Shown in pieces: positions 6,989 to 15,499 of a DNA stretch of 64,000 nt (positions are counted from its first letter, which is position 1; each line of letters begins with the position of its first letter). A program made the position numbers and the translations under genes. The stretch lies in the IMG/VR virus record IMGVR_UViG_3300025174_000008, positions 41,771-105,770 of that record, one strand, 5' to 3'. The notes below the pieces were generated by a model. The model saw only the letters and a program-made list of their open reading frames with translations. It did not search any database and was not told the DNA's origin. This DNA comes from a virus.

Positions 6989-7621
6989 ATGAGCAACAAG
7001 CTTCTGGCGGCCCTTTCGCCGATCGTTACCGAGTACTACACGTCGCTTGCCAGCGACCTCGACTTGGTCGCCGAGGGCGGAGGCGGCAAGCCGGCGGCGT
7101 TGGTATGGGCGAACTCAGAGGCGACGATCTACCTGACGGATAGTCGGGGTACGAAGGCGATCCCGCTGGGAGCGGGCTACACCAACGGAATCATGGGGCC
7201 GTGGAAGACCGTTGGGACCGGGACGGCAGCCACGGTCACGAGTAGCAGCGCAGACACGACGCCGACCTTTGCCGGCGGCGAAACGGTCACGCTTCGTTTC
7301 GACGAAGGAACGATCTACGACACCGGGGACGTTGTGGTCACGTTCTTAGCGACGGACGATACGCAGGCGCTGGTCGCCGCTCGGATCAACGCGGCGGTTC
7401 AGGCTGCTGTCTTGGTACTAGAGGGCAAGGCCACAACCCACGCCTTCGTAGCCGTGGTGATCGACGAGTACGTTCTGACCGGGCGCGCCCACGGGACGGC
7501 CGCAGCGGTGGAGGTCGTTGCGTTCAGCGCTGCGGGCGTCGGGACGACCCTGGGCCTTTCGGTGGGGGTGACGAACGGAACCGCCACCGGAGCCCCGACT
7601 GGCCTCGGCGTGCAGTGGTAA
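6989..7621 (+). CDS. hypothetical virion-associated protein
   Basis: A 210-residue protein between terminase and portal. It starts MSNKLLAALSPIVTEYY and becomes rich in Gly, Ala, Thr and Val with alternating beta-strand patterns (ETVTLRFDEGTIYDTGDVV) and an ITAARINAAVQ-like helix. No cysteine, signal peptide or catalytic motif is seen. The composition resembles small structural or decoration proteins, but the position does not settle this. I do not recognise the family. Confidence 0.5.
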   Translation: MSNKLLAALSPIVTEYYTSLASDLDLVAEGGGGKPAALVWANSEATIYLTDSRGTKAIPLGAGYTNGIMGPWKTVGTGTAATVTSSSADTTPTFAGGETVTLRFDEGTIYDTGDVVVTFLATDDTQALVAARINAAVQAAVLVLEGKATTHAFVAVVIDEYVLTGRAHGTAAAVEVVAFSAAGVGTTLGLSVGVTNGTATGAPTGLGVQW

Positions 7622-7624
7622 TCG

Positions 7625-9334
7625 ATGGCCTTCGCCGAGTCTGTTTCCCGCGTCGGCTTCAAGAAGCTGTCGCAGCAGAATCCGGAGAACAAGCCGGAGA
7701 TCTGGCAGCGCATCCGCTTGCTCTACAAGGGCGGGTATGAGCTCAAGGAGCAGGCGCGAAAATTCATCGAGAAAGCGATCAACGAGACGCAGCAGACTTA
7801 CGAGTACCGGATTCAGCGCGTCTCGTACATCAACTACTTTGGCCAGGTCGTCGACTACTTGGTCGCGGCGCTTTTCGAGGAAGAGCTTTCGGTAACCGCA
7901 GCGGGGGACGCCAAAGACCCGAACACTCCGGGGGAGCTACCGGACAAGGCATTCTGGCCAGACTTCGCAAACGACGCGGACCGAGCCGGAAGCCCTTTCG
8001 CAGAAGTGATGCGCCGCATCGTGACGCAGGCGCTGCTCTTCAAGCGTGGCGTCATCTATCTCGACTTCCCCCCTGTTGGCGCAGAGATCACGAACCGGGC
8101 CCAAGAAGAGAAGACGGGGGCGGGGCGCGGGTATTGCTGGGACGAGGGACTGGACCAGCAAGAGCTCTTGGATTGGCGAATCGGAGATGATGGCAAGTGG
8201 CTATGGGCCATCACGATGCGCAAACTCATCGAGCGCCTTGACCCTTGGAACGAGCGCACCGAGTACAAGTGCCGATTCAAGTGCTGGTACATGGAGGGCG
8301 GGGTTGCCAAGTTCGTGGTGCTCGAGTCAAAACTCCACAAGATCGGAGATCCCATCGGCGACAACGAGATCATGTTCCAGGTGGGTGAGGGAACGACCTC
8401 GTTTAATCGCATTCCGATCGTAGTGCTTGAGCTACCGGATGGGCTTTGGGCGGGCAATAAGATCGGAGCGTTAGCCGAAGAGCACTTCCAGCGGCGCTCC
8501 GATCTCTTCGGTGCGATAGGCAGGAATCTGATCGAAATCCCGTGGTATCGACAGGGTTCGGAAGTCCGAGGAGTCGGAGAAGCACTTCCGAGTGCCACCG
8601 GAGAGGACGAGAAGCGCGGAGAAAAGACCCTACAGGCCTTACTTGAGAAAGGCATCGTACCCATCGGGGACAAGGATGAGATCGGCTATGCCAGTCCGAG
8701 CGGGAACGCCTTCAGTATTGCCGACAAGAGCCTCCAAAGTCTCAAGGAAGAGATCTACCTGACCGTAACGGCGATGGCGCTATCGCTGCCCAACACGGCG
8801 TCCACGGTCGGACGCTCCGGGGAGAGCAAAAAAGAGGATTCGTCGTCAGCCGAGAAGGTCTTGGGTGCGCTCGGGAAGTTCGTTCGCCGTGCCACCAAAG
8901 AGGTCTACAGCTGTCTCAGTGATGCGCGCAGAGAAGCAGTCGTCTGGGCCGTGTACGGGTGCTCGAAGTTCCGGCTAAACGAGCGCGGAGAATTGGTCGA
9001 TGAAGCACTGACGGTGGAGACGATTCCGATCCCGTCGAGCACATTCCAAAAAGAGTACAAGACCAGTCTGGCACTGTCCCTGGTCCCGCACTGCTCGCCC
9101 GAGACGCGGGTGCAGATTCAGAAGGAAATCGACGAAGGGATCGACGAGAACCAGGCCATGACCGACGCGCTTCGTGAGGCTGCGCTCCGAGCGGGAGAAG
9201 AGGGGACGGAAGAGGGCAACGAAGAGCTCGAAGAGGAAAAGCCGCGAAATGCCGCCGAAGGTACTGAGCGAGGAAACCCGAAAGCGTCTGCTGGCTCAGC
9301 ACCGGGACGCAATTCAACGGGTCGTCGCCGCTGA
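7625..9334 (+). CDS. portal protein (DUF4055-type)
   Basis: A 569-residue protein following the DUF4055 portal pattern: an N-terminal helical part (PEIWQRIRLLYKGGYELKEQ), YINYFGQVVDYLVAALFEEE, the central wing region, and NRIPIVVLELPDGLWAGNKI leading to ALAEEHFQRRSDLFGAI. The portal ring sits at the capsid vertex and passes DNA. The C-terminal tail is acidic (EEGTEEGNEELEEEKP) and probably disordered. It overlaps the next gene by 86 bases, usual for portal/Mu F-like pairs. Confidence 0.85.
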   Translation: MAFAESVSRVGFKKLSQQNPENKPEIWQRIRLLYKGGYELKEQARKFIEKAINETQQTYEYRIQRVSYINYFGQVVDYLVAALFEEELSVTAAGDAKDPNTPGELPDKAFWPDFANDADRAGSPFAEVMRRIVTQALLFKRGVIYLDFPPVGAEITNRAQEEKTGAGRGYCWDEGLDQQELLDWRIGDDGKWLWAITMRKLIERLDPWNERTEYKCRFKCWYMEGGVAKFVVLESKLHKIGDPIGDNEIMFQVGEGTTSFNRIPIVVLELPDGLWAGNKIGALAEEHFQRRSDLFGAIGRNLIEIPWYRQGSEVRGVGEALPSATGEDEKRGEKTLQALLEKGIVPIGDKDEIGYASPSGNAFSIADKSLQSLKEEIYLTVTAMALSLPNTASTVGRSGESKKEDSSSAEKVLGALGKFVRRATKEVYSCLSDARREAVVWAVYGCSKFRLNERGELVDEALTVETIPIPSSTFQKEYKTSLALSLVPHCSPETRVQIQKEIDEGIDENQAMTDALREAALRAGEEGTEEGNEELEEEKPRNAAEGTERGNPKASAGSAPGRNSTGRRR

Positions 9335-10490
9335 GGCGGTCAGCCTCGGCATGATGACCGAGGCGACGCAGGCAGCGACGGGGAGGCTCATCGAGGCGAA
9401 CCGGCGCCGGGCCAAGACGCGAGACGCCGACGAGTCCCAGCGGTTCCTTCGCCAGGCCATCCACCAGGAGACCGGGCAGCTCGAAGACCAGTTCTGGGAG
9501 GCTACGACCCGGGGCCGGATGGCGGCCCGCGACCTCGCCCAGGGTCAGGTAGCGTCCGAGCTGGCCATCGTCGGGGCCTACGGGAAGGCCAAGGGATTCG
9601 GCTGGACGATCCCAGCGGCCCCCAAGGTCTGGGAGGCGGTACAGGTCGACGAGCTCGCCGCAACGATCGCCACCGGCTCCGCGGTGTCGCAGTGGGCGAG
9701 CGCAATGATGCTCGGGACCTCGCTTTGGGGGCGCGACGGGGGGCGACTCGAGGAAGCGCTGAAGCGCGCCGGCGGAACGCTCTCCGACAAGCTCGTGGGG
9801 CACGCGAGCTACCAGGCCTTCGAGGCCTACGGCCACGAGCACCGAAGCGCCTGGGGCGAGATATCTCGGCTCCGGGACGAGGCAGCCCGACGAACACGAC
9901 CCCGGGTCGACGAGGTCACCGACTCGGACATCGGCCTCCCATGGGGCTGGACCGCCATGACCTTCAAGGTCTGGTCGGCGTTCCTGGACGGTCGGACCTG
10001 CGCGGTCTGCTGGAGACTCGATGCCCAGATGGTCCCGTTTGACAAGCCATTCGACGAAGACGCCCAAGTACCACTGCACAACCGCTGCCGGTGCGCCGTC
10101 GTGAGCATGGTCATCCCCGAGGCGATGCGGCGCCGGCTCCCGGGGCTCCAGGTCGACTACGGCGAGATCAAGGCTGAGCTCCGAGAACTCATTGGGGCGC
10201 GCTCTCCACGGGGAAGGATGACACCGGAAGCGCGCAACGCGCTGGCGGCGACCAACCCTGTCAACGTCTTCCAGATCCAGGACCGAAGCGCCCTCCGTTA
10301 CATCAGGGCCGTTACGCAAGGGCCACAGGGTATTCGCCCCGGCGTGCGGCAGAGCAGCCCGGAAGCGCTTCTGAAGCGGCTGAACGACATGCAGAAGCCC
10401 GCCGGCAGGGGCAGCCGTTTCCGGTCGAGCGCGGGAGCGACCCGCCCGAGGCTCTACCCTCCTCCGGGTCCGCGGGGAAAACGAGAGTGA
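9249..10490 (+). CDS. Mu F-like head morphogenesis / minor capsid protein
   Basis: A 413-residue protein starting MPPKVLSEETRKRLL. Residues about 247-285 (DGRTCAVCWRLDAQMV, then QVPLHNRCRCAVV) are the hallmark of the Mu F / SPP1 gp7 family: two CxxC-type pairs and the PLHNRCRC box. These minor proteins attach to the portal and travel in the head. The start was chosen over frame position 9174, which would lie deep in the portal gene. The C-terminal tail is Arg/Pro-rich. Confidence 0.85.
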   Translation: MPPKVLSEETRKRLLAQHRDAIQRVVAAEAVSLGMMTEATQAATGRLIEANRRRAKTRDADESQRFLRQAIHQETGQLEDQFWEATTRGRMAARDLAQGQVASELAIVGAYGKAKGFGWTIPAAPKVWEAVQVDELAATIATGSAVSQWASAMMLGTSLWGRDGGRLEEALKRAGGTLSDKLVGHASYQAFEAYGHEHRSAWGEISRLRDEAARRTRPRVDEVTDSDIGLPWGWTAMTFKVWSAFLDGRTCAVCWRLDAQMVPFDKPFDEDAQVPLHNRCRCAVVSMVIPEAMRRRLPGLQVDYGEIKAELRELIGARSPRGRMTPEARNALAATNPVNVFQIQDRSALRYIRAVTQGPQGIRPGVRQSSPEALLKRLNDMQKPAGRGSRFRSSAGATRPRLYPPPGPRGKRE

Positions 10491-10528
10491 TTCATGCCCG
10501 TTTGGCGACGGGTAAACAGGAGAAGTCT

Positions 10529-11074
10529 ATGTCCGAGAACAGCATCATCCACGAAGAACAGCAAGCACACCAAGGTAGAACCTGGAGGGTATGCACGTGG
10601 AACCACGGTGGTGTAAGCGCTTATTGGAACTGGAGTTCCGACAAATATGACCCCGGCGACATCCGAAGCATGATGTCGATTCACACGAACAAGTGCAAAG
10701 TAACCGTTGCTGTGGTGTTGAACCAACGTCCAGGGGGAACTTACACGATACAGAGAGATTGCACGTCTTTGGAGACGGGAATCCAGTGGGCTGGGGATGT
10801 TATCGGTAAACTAGAGCAGCATCGTAACTCTTGGGGGCAAAAGCTCTCTGAGCTAGCAGAAATCTGGGCCCTGCTAGAGGACCAGATGTCGCAGAAACGA
10901 TCGTGGGACGACAAGGTCGGGAAGCTCCAAGTGGAGCTCACAGAGCTGACCAAGCACCAGCAATCTGCGCTGATTCGTGTCGGGTTTTTGGGGTCGAAAA
11001 TAGACGACACGTTTGGTTTGTCACCGGAATGCCGGGCACCGAGTCCGGAGCCGCTCGCCGACGCTGCTGAGTAG
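10529..11074 (+). CDS. hypothetical protein with coiled coil
   Basis: A 181-residue protein starting MSENSIIHEEQQAHQG, with AGGAG nine bases before the ATG. Residues about 10-90 are beta-like with many Trp residues (WRVCTWNHGGVSAYWNW). Residues about 95-155 form an amphipathic helix with heptad spacing (GKLEQHRNSWGQKLSELAEI, then DKVGKLQVELTELTKHQQ). The gene lies after the head morphogenesis gene and before an intrinsic terminator. Codon use looks less GC-biased than its neighbours, suggesting a separate origin. Function unknown. Confidence 0.6.
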   Translation: MSENSIIHEEQQAHQGRTWRVCTWNHGGVSAYWNWSSDKYDPGDIRSMMSIHTNKCKVTVAVVLNQRPGGTYTIQRDCTSLETGIQWAGDVIGKLEQHRNSWGQKLSELAEIWALLEDQMSQKRSWDDKVGKLQVELTELTKHQQSALIRVGFLGSKIDDTFGLSPECRAPSPEPLADAAE

Positions 11075-11215
11075 ACACGGCCGGTTCCCGCTTCAAGCGC
11101 AGGAACTCTGGCGCCGAGGATCTCTCAGGGGCTGGGACGCTAACACTACGGGCCACGCCGCTGGCCTAGCCGAGCCCGAACCCCAACGGACGCGGTGAAT
11201 AGCGGCGATTCTACC

Positions 11216-11240
11216 CCGGGCGACGGACGCCCGGCTTTTT
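11216..11240 (+). terminator. intrinsic terminator
   Basis: CCGGGCG (11216-11222) and CGCCCGG (11228-11234) form a seven-pair GC stem with loop ACGGA, followed by CTTTTT. It ends the transcription unit of the gene at 10529 and stands only ten bases before the next start codon, so that gene needs read-through or its own promoter. The rest of the 11075-11215 gap shows no gene. Confidence 0.8.
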
Positions 11241-11250
11241 GGGAAGCGTA

Positions 11251-12117
11251 ATGAACGAACCTAACTCCGCACTGGTACTGCGTGATGGATGGGCCTTCCT
11301 GCCTCGTGAACTGGATGGAGACGTCGAGTACTGGGTCTCTGGCACGGCCTTAGCCGAGAAGCTCGGAAGAGAGCCACGAAAGGTCCGGTCTGCGGTCCGA
11401 GAACTGGAGGCAGATAGTGAAATTTGCGGGGTTCTTTGGCGTCCAGAATCCGGACGCCAAAGAACCGGCCATCCAGGAAGCGATGGTCAGCGAATCTACG
11501 ACTTCGACGAATGCTACCTGCCAGAAGAGGCAGTCTACCTAGTCATTATGCGGGTCCGATCGGACACGGCAAAGGTTCTCCGGCAGGAGTTCGCTAGAAC
11601 CCTCAAAGCTGTGCGACGGGGGAAGCTTGGGCAAGAGGCATCAGAGGCCATGGTCCGGCTGGCCCCCGAGTCATGCGAGATGATTGGGGAAGCTACTGCG
11701 CGAAGGATCGGTCCGGTTCTGGCAACCATTCAGGACGAGCAACATCGGCAGGGACATGAACTTGCGCGGCTGAGAACCGACGTAGACGGACTCAAAGAGT
11801 CCAATCTCCGGTGCCTCGACGCGAAGCGTAAGAACCCTTCCAAGCTGACCCAGAAGCTGCACTTGGACTATCTCTATGCGTCAGGCGGAAAATGCCCTTG
11901 CTGCGGAGGGGTAGACCTGTTCACAGAGGGACGATTCGTTGGCCACATCGACCACAACTTCAAGGTCTCTGATGCGAGTCTGGTCGCGACGTGGCCAGTC
12001 TGCCCGGAATGCAATGAGCGTCTGAAGTCTCCGGTATTCCGCGAAGAGAGACAGGCAGAGTTCAAGACGTATCACCGGCGACGAAGCGCCAGCAGCGGAC
12101 CGCTCTTCAGCGCTTAG
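11251..12117 (+). CDS. BRO-N/antirepressor-like domain fused to a zinc HNH-like domain
   Basis: A 288-residue protein starting MNEPNSALVLRDGWAF, with GGGAAG upstream. Residues about 25-125 (SGTALAEKLGREPRKVRSAV, LPEEAVYLVIMRVRS, FARTLKAVRRG) resemble BRO-N/Rha-type phage antirepressor modules. After a coiled-coil linker, residues 211-258 give KCPCCGG, GHIDHNF and WPVCPECNERL: two CxxC-type zinc ligands around an HxDH core, as in HNH endonucleases. It lies in an accessory cassette interrupting the head genes. Nuclease activity is inferred. Confidence 0.65.
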   Translation: MNEPNSALVLRDGWAFLPRELDGDVEYWVSGTALAEKLGREPRKVRSAVRELEADSEICGVLWRPESGRQRTGHPGSDGQRIYDFDECYLPEEAVYLVIMRVRSDTAKVLRQEFARTLKAVRRGKLGQEASEAMVRLAPESCEMIGEATARRIGPVLATIQDEQHRQGHELARLRTDVDGLKESNLRCLDAKRKNPSKLTQKLHLDYLYASGGKCPCCGGVDLFTEGRFVGHIDHNFKVSDASLVATWPVCPECNERLKSPVFREERQAEFKTYHRRRSASSGPLFSA

Positions 12118-12126
12118 GTCCCCGCC

Positions 12127-12146
12127 ACTCGCCCGCGGCCGCGAGT
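12127..12146 (+). repeat. left copy of a paired hairpin element
   Basis: ACTCGC and GCGAGT pair around a GC-rich loop, followed by GAGC-CCGG. The element matches the one at 12834-12853 in sequence context (CCGC before, GAGTGAGC-CGG after) and flanks the same gene on the other side. There is no T run, so it is not a standard terminator. Confidence 0.55.
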
Positions 12147-12186
12147 GAGCCCGGTCAGCACAAGCCGCCAGATCTACAAAAGAACC

Positions 12187-12795
12187 ATGTTCAACTTCCA
12201 CCCATATCCTCACCAGCAGGCGCTCATCGAGAGTAAGTCCCGTCAGAGCTTCATTGTCGGTCCGCGTGCCACCGGAAAGACGATGGGGCTTCTGTCCGTC
12301 ATGGCGAGCAGGCTGCGAAGGGGATACGGCAGCAGCTACCGCGCGGCGCTCGTGTCAACCAATCCGCACCACTTACAGTTCCTGGTGGGGCAGGCGACCG
12401 AAGCATTCGAGTGGGTGAAGTACTCATTCCGACGTGATCCTTTCCCGATGTTCGTGTTCCCCGATGGGGGCACGTTCATTGGCAAAGTCGTAGAAACCGG
12501 AAACGAGCTTTGCGGGCTCGAGCTCAACATCGTGGCATTCGATCATCTGACCAGGTTCACGAGAGAACAGTACAAGCAGATTGTGGATCGTTTACGTGAC
12601 CTTCCAACGGCCCCAGCGCGCATTGTCGCTTCCGTGGAAAAGGAGCGCCTGTTCGAGCCGTTGCCGGACTGGATCGAGTACGAGCTCGCACAGCCCGCGA
12701 ATTCGATTTACCTGACCTCAGTAGTCAGTGAGCGACCGAAACGCAGAGCCTCGGAGTACCTGAATCCGATCCTTGGCGTAGAGCGCCCAGTTTAG
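12187..12795 (+). CDS. terminase-like ATPase domain protein, lacks the nuclease half
   Basis: A 202-residue protein. Walker A is GPRATGKT (about residues 24-31), and the strand LNIVAFDHLTRFTREQYKQI aligns with the Walker B segment of TerL (LLIFDELTHFTEQQY), with His in place of the usual catalytic Glu. Spacing between the motifs matches TerL, but the protein ends where the coupling and nuclease domains would begin. A GTG at 12145 would add 14 residues. It is flanked by matching hairpins. A decayed or repurposed terminase paralogue is likely; no function is known. Confidence 0.65.
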   Translation: MFNFHPYPHQQALIESKSRQSFIVGPRATGKTMGLLSVMASRLRRGYGSSYRAALVSTNPHHLQFLVGQATEAFEWVKYSFRRDPFPMFVFPDGGTFIGKVVETGNELCGLELNIVAFDHLTRFTREQYKQIVDRLRDLPTAPARIVASVEKERLFEPLPDWIEYELAQPANSIYLTSVVSERPKRRASEYLNPILGVERPV

Positions 12796-12833
12796 GCCCC
12801 GGCGTAAGGCGGCCAACAAAAAGTCACCCCCGC

Positions 12834-12853
12834 ACTCGTTCGCGGCAACGAGT
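12834..12853 (+). repeat. right copy of a paired hairpin element
   Basis: ACTCGTT (12834-12840) and AACGAGT (12847-12853) pair perfectly around CGCGGC and are followed by GAGC-ACGG. Compared with 12127-12146 the sixth pair changes from C-G to T-A on both arms, a compensatory change. The rest of the 12796-12932 gap shows no gene. Confidence 0.55.
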
Positions 12854-12932
12854 GAGCACGGGTTAACAGCAGCCGAGCGACGCGGCTGGGACGTCGTTTT
12901 CCATCCCAGGGCACCGACAAGGTGAATGGCAC

Positions 12933-13724
12933 ATGACCGTCAAGATCAAGGATGCGTTTGGAAACGAGCACGAAGTTCTAGGAACCGATGACCTCAAGAC
13001 GCTGAACGACGACATCGGGAAGCGATTCGAGGGATTCCAAGTTCAGCAAACCGAGATGATCACGGGCCTCGGTACGCGGCTCAAGAAGGAGCTCACTGCA
13101 GGAATTGGGTCTGCCGTGGGCGAGTCCTTGAAGCCGACCTTCGATGCGTTCGAAGCGAAGTTGAGGTCCGAACTTCAGCCGACCCAGCGAGCCGAAGAGG
13201 ACGAAACGAAGGGCAAGGAGCTCAAGGGTAAGCAGGGCGAGAAGCCCGACGATCCACAAGTCATCGAGCTCAAGAAGCAGATCGCTTTGCTGACCAAGCA
13301 GAGCACCGAGCTCGACACGAAGTTCAAGTCGGCCGAGCAACAGCGCGACGCAGAGAAGAAAGCCCGGACCGAGCTCAACCTACGGCAAGCCCTCCGCAAG
13401 GAACTCGGCAAGAACGGCATCACCGCGGAAGAGGCCGCCGAAGCAGCGGAGCTGTTCCTCTACGACGGCAAGAAGCGCATCGGTTACTCCGAAGACGGAG
13501 AAACGCTCGTTTACAAGGACCCCGAGAAGGGAGAACTCCCGTTAACTCAGGGCCTCTCATCCTGGATCAAGACGCCAGAAGCAAAACTGTACCTGCCCCC
13601 TGTCGGGGCTTCGGGATCCGGCGAGAAGCCGGGACAACGCGCTGGACTCCCGCCAGCTACAGGTGAAAAGCGCACCCCGCAAGAGGTTGTGGGTAACGCG
13701 TTTGCGAATCTGCTGGGCCAGTAG
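12933..13724 (+). CDS. head scaffolding protein
   Basis: A 263-residue, highly charged protein directly before the capsid gene. It is mostly helical with predicted coiled coil (VIELKKQIALLTKQSTELDT, then KFKSAEQQRDAEKKARTEL) and a low-complexity Lys/Glu linker near residue 90. Position, charge and coiled coil fit phage scaffolding proteins, which guide capsid assembly and are later removed. No protease domain is fused. A minor structural role cannot be excluded. Confidence 0.75.
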   Translation: MTVKIKDAFGNEHEVLGTDDLKTLNDDIGKRFEGFQVQQTEMITGLGTRLKKELTAGIGSAVGESLKPTFDAFEAKLRSELQPTQRAEEDETKGKELKGKQGEKPDDPQVIELKKQIALLTKQSTELDTKFKSAEQQRDAEKKARTELNLRQALRKELGKNGITAEEAAEAAELFLYDGKKRIGYSEDGETLVYKDPEKGELPLTQGLSSWIKTPEAKLYLPPVGASGSGEKPGQRAGLPPATGEKRTPQEVVGNAFANLLGQ

Positions 13725-13765
13725 GCCCAGCCAAGAGGGCGGGGATCCGCCCAGAAGAGGTCATC

Positions 13766-14806
13766 ATGGCTGTCGAAACCCTGACCGTTGCTGCGGCAAT
13801 TCTCGTCGATCAGTTCGGGCCCGATATCGCCCGCACGTGGAACAAGGAGTGTAAACTCCTGTCGTTGGTGCCGGCCCCCACCGGAGTTCCCCGTGGTCCT
13901 CGAGCCGCGTGGGCTGCCCAGCTCGGTGGTGCAACCGCCGCAACCGTTGCCGAAGGCGCGACCGTGGCTGCCAGCGACGCGACGCAGATGGTCGAAGACA
14001 ACGCCTATCTGAGCTGGGGCATCTATCGGCACACCTTCGGTTTCACGACGACCGAGCTCGATGTCTTGGCGTCGACCGGGCAACGTAACCCCCTGATCAT
14101 CGGGAACAAGCTCGCCAACCGTATCATGGAAGGTGCGGCCACGATCGCTCGGGCCATCAATACCGACATGTGGACCGGCGATGGAACCGACGGATCAGGG
14201 AACGCGAACTGCGTGGGTCTCCTGGGCGGAGCCATTGCGTCGTCTGGCGCCTATGCGGCAATCACCGATTCGACCTACTGGGTCAGCACCGTGTTGGCCA
14301 ATGGCGGAACGGACCGCCCCCTGACGCTGGACCTCATCGCCCAGCTGAACCAGGGAATCAGAACGCACGCCGGCCAGGCCAACACGCCGAAGCGTTTCCT
14401 TTGCTCGCCCGGAGTGAAGACCAAGTACGAAGGGCTCTTCAACCAGAAGACCGTCGTTGCCGGCATGGGCGGAGCTGCGAACCTCGGAGCCGAGGACCTG
14501 TTCTGGAGAGGTCGTCCAATCGACGACGACATCGACTGCAGCGCGGGATACATGGTCGCCTTCAACCCCGACCAATGCGAGATGCAGTTTCTGCCCCCGG
14601 CGCCCTTCGGAGACCAGACGATGCAACAGATCGTCCAGGCTAGGGGTACCGCCGACGGAAACGTGTTCGACGCGTCGAGCATTCCGATCAGGATCTACCC
14701 GCTGGGACGTCTGGGCAGCTACGTGCAGTTCGTCATGGAAGCGACCGTGGCGCTCTGTCTGAAGCGCCGTGGTGCCTTCGGGTACATCGCGGACATCGCC
14801 GAGTAG
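13766..14806 (+). CDS. major capsid protein
   Basis: A 346-residue protein starting MAVETLTVAAAILVDQFGPD, with AGAAGAGG upstream. It sits after the scaffold, with the length and composition of an HK97-fold capsid subunit: an N-terminal helical arm, then alternating beta and helical segments (FGFTTTELDVLAS, GNKLANRIMEGAATIARAIN). The C-terminus (GRLGSYVQFVMEATVALCLK) is hydrophobic. The assignment rests on order and size more than on a diagnostic motif. Confidence 0.8.
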   Translation: MAVETLTVAAAILVDQFGPDIARTWNKECKLLSLVPAPTGVPRGPRAAWAAQLGGATAATVAEGATVAASDATQMVEDNAYLSWGIYRHTFGFTTTELDVLASTGQRNPLIIGNKLANRIMEGAATIARAINTDMWTGDGTDGSGNANCVGLLGGAIASSGAYAAITDSTYWVSTVLANGGTDRPLTLDLIAQLNQGIRTHAGQANTPKRFLCSPGVKTKYEGLFNQKTVVAGMGGAANLGAEDLFWRGRPIDDDIDCSAGYMVAFNPDQCEMQFLPPAPFGDQTMQQIVQARGTADGNVFDASSIPIRIYPLGRLGSYVQFVMEATVALCLKRRGAFGYIADIAE

Positions 14807-14904
14807 CCAAGCCGCTCTGGAGGGCGCCGCGCTGGGGTGACTCCCTGCGGCGCGGCGCCGTCCAGGCCAACCCCTTTCCATTCCTCTGGACCTGGAGCAA
14901 CACC

Positions 14905-15441
14905 ATGAGTCTGAAAGTCAGAAAAGGCATCGAGCCGGCCTCGCTGCTCAAGACGATCGCGCTGGCATTCAATGCGCTGCGCGAAGCAGTGGTTTCGACG
15001 AACATCCACTACGACATTTCGCGCGCTTCGGTGGATGACCCGATGGAGCCCACCATGCCGGGTGCGCTGGCATGTAGCACCGTAGCGGCGACAACGGCGG
15101 CGACAGCCGTAACGCTCGTCAACGACGTCAAGGGCATCTACAACCAGCACGCACCCGACGGAGTTCCCCACGGAACGACCGCCTCGGCGTCGATCACAGT
15201 AGCCGATGCGACCGACGTCACGACCGGCATCACGCTGGCCAACGCGATCCTCACCGGATACACGGCTCACCGAACGGCATCGGGAGTCCACGCGACCAAC
15301 GACACCGTCAACGCCATCACGGCAGCGACCTGCACCAACACGGCTACACTCATCACGCTGGTCAACGACGAAGCTGTCCAGCTCAACGCCCACGTGGTGG
15401 CGGGGTTAGCCGGAGCGCATATCGAGCCCATCGATCCGTAG
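14905..15441 (+). CDS. capsid-associated protein with internal repeats
   Basis: A 178-residue protein just after the capsid gene. From about residue 60 it holds three consecutive units of about 41 residues, with pattern T-x-LVND/LANA, YNQH or YTAH, GVPH/GVHA, then D-x-x-N/T and I-x-A. Thr and Ala dominate. The repeats suggest a helical-bundle or beta-repeat decoration protein. The place immediately after the capsid gene is where decoration proteins are often found. Function inferred. Confidence 0.6.
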   Translation: MSLKVRKGIEPASLLKTIALAFNALREAVVSTNIHYDISRASVDDPMEPTMPGALACSTVAATTAATAVTLVNDVKGIYNQHAPDGVPHGTTASASITVADATDVTTGITLANAILTGYTAHRTASGVHATNDTVNAITAATCTNTATLITLVNDEAVQLNAHVVAGLAGAHIEPIDP

Positions 15442-15499
15442 TCGAAGCAAACAACGCTTCGGGTACACCTTCACAACGAACAGGGAGTCAAAGAGTCTC

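Noticed and set aside
8916-10319. 467-residue minus-strand frame opposite portal and Mu F-like genes
   Set aside because: Arg/Pro/Gly-rich shadow; the plus strand has two recognised families here.
14195-14881. 228-residue minus-strand frame opposite the capsid gene
   Set aside because: Shadow of the capsid coding strand, with no ribosome site or recognisable motif.
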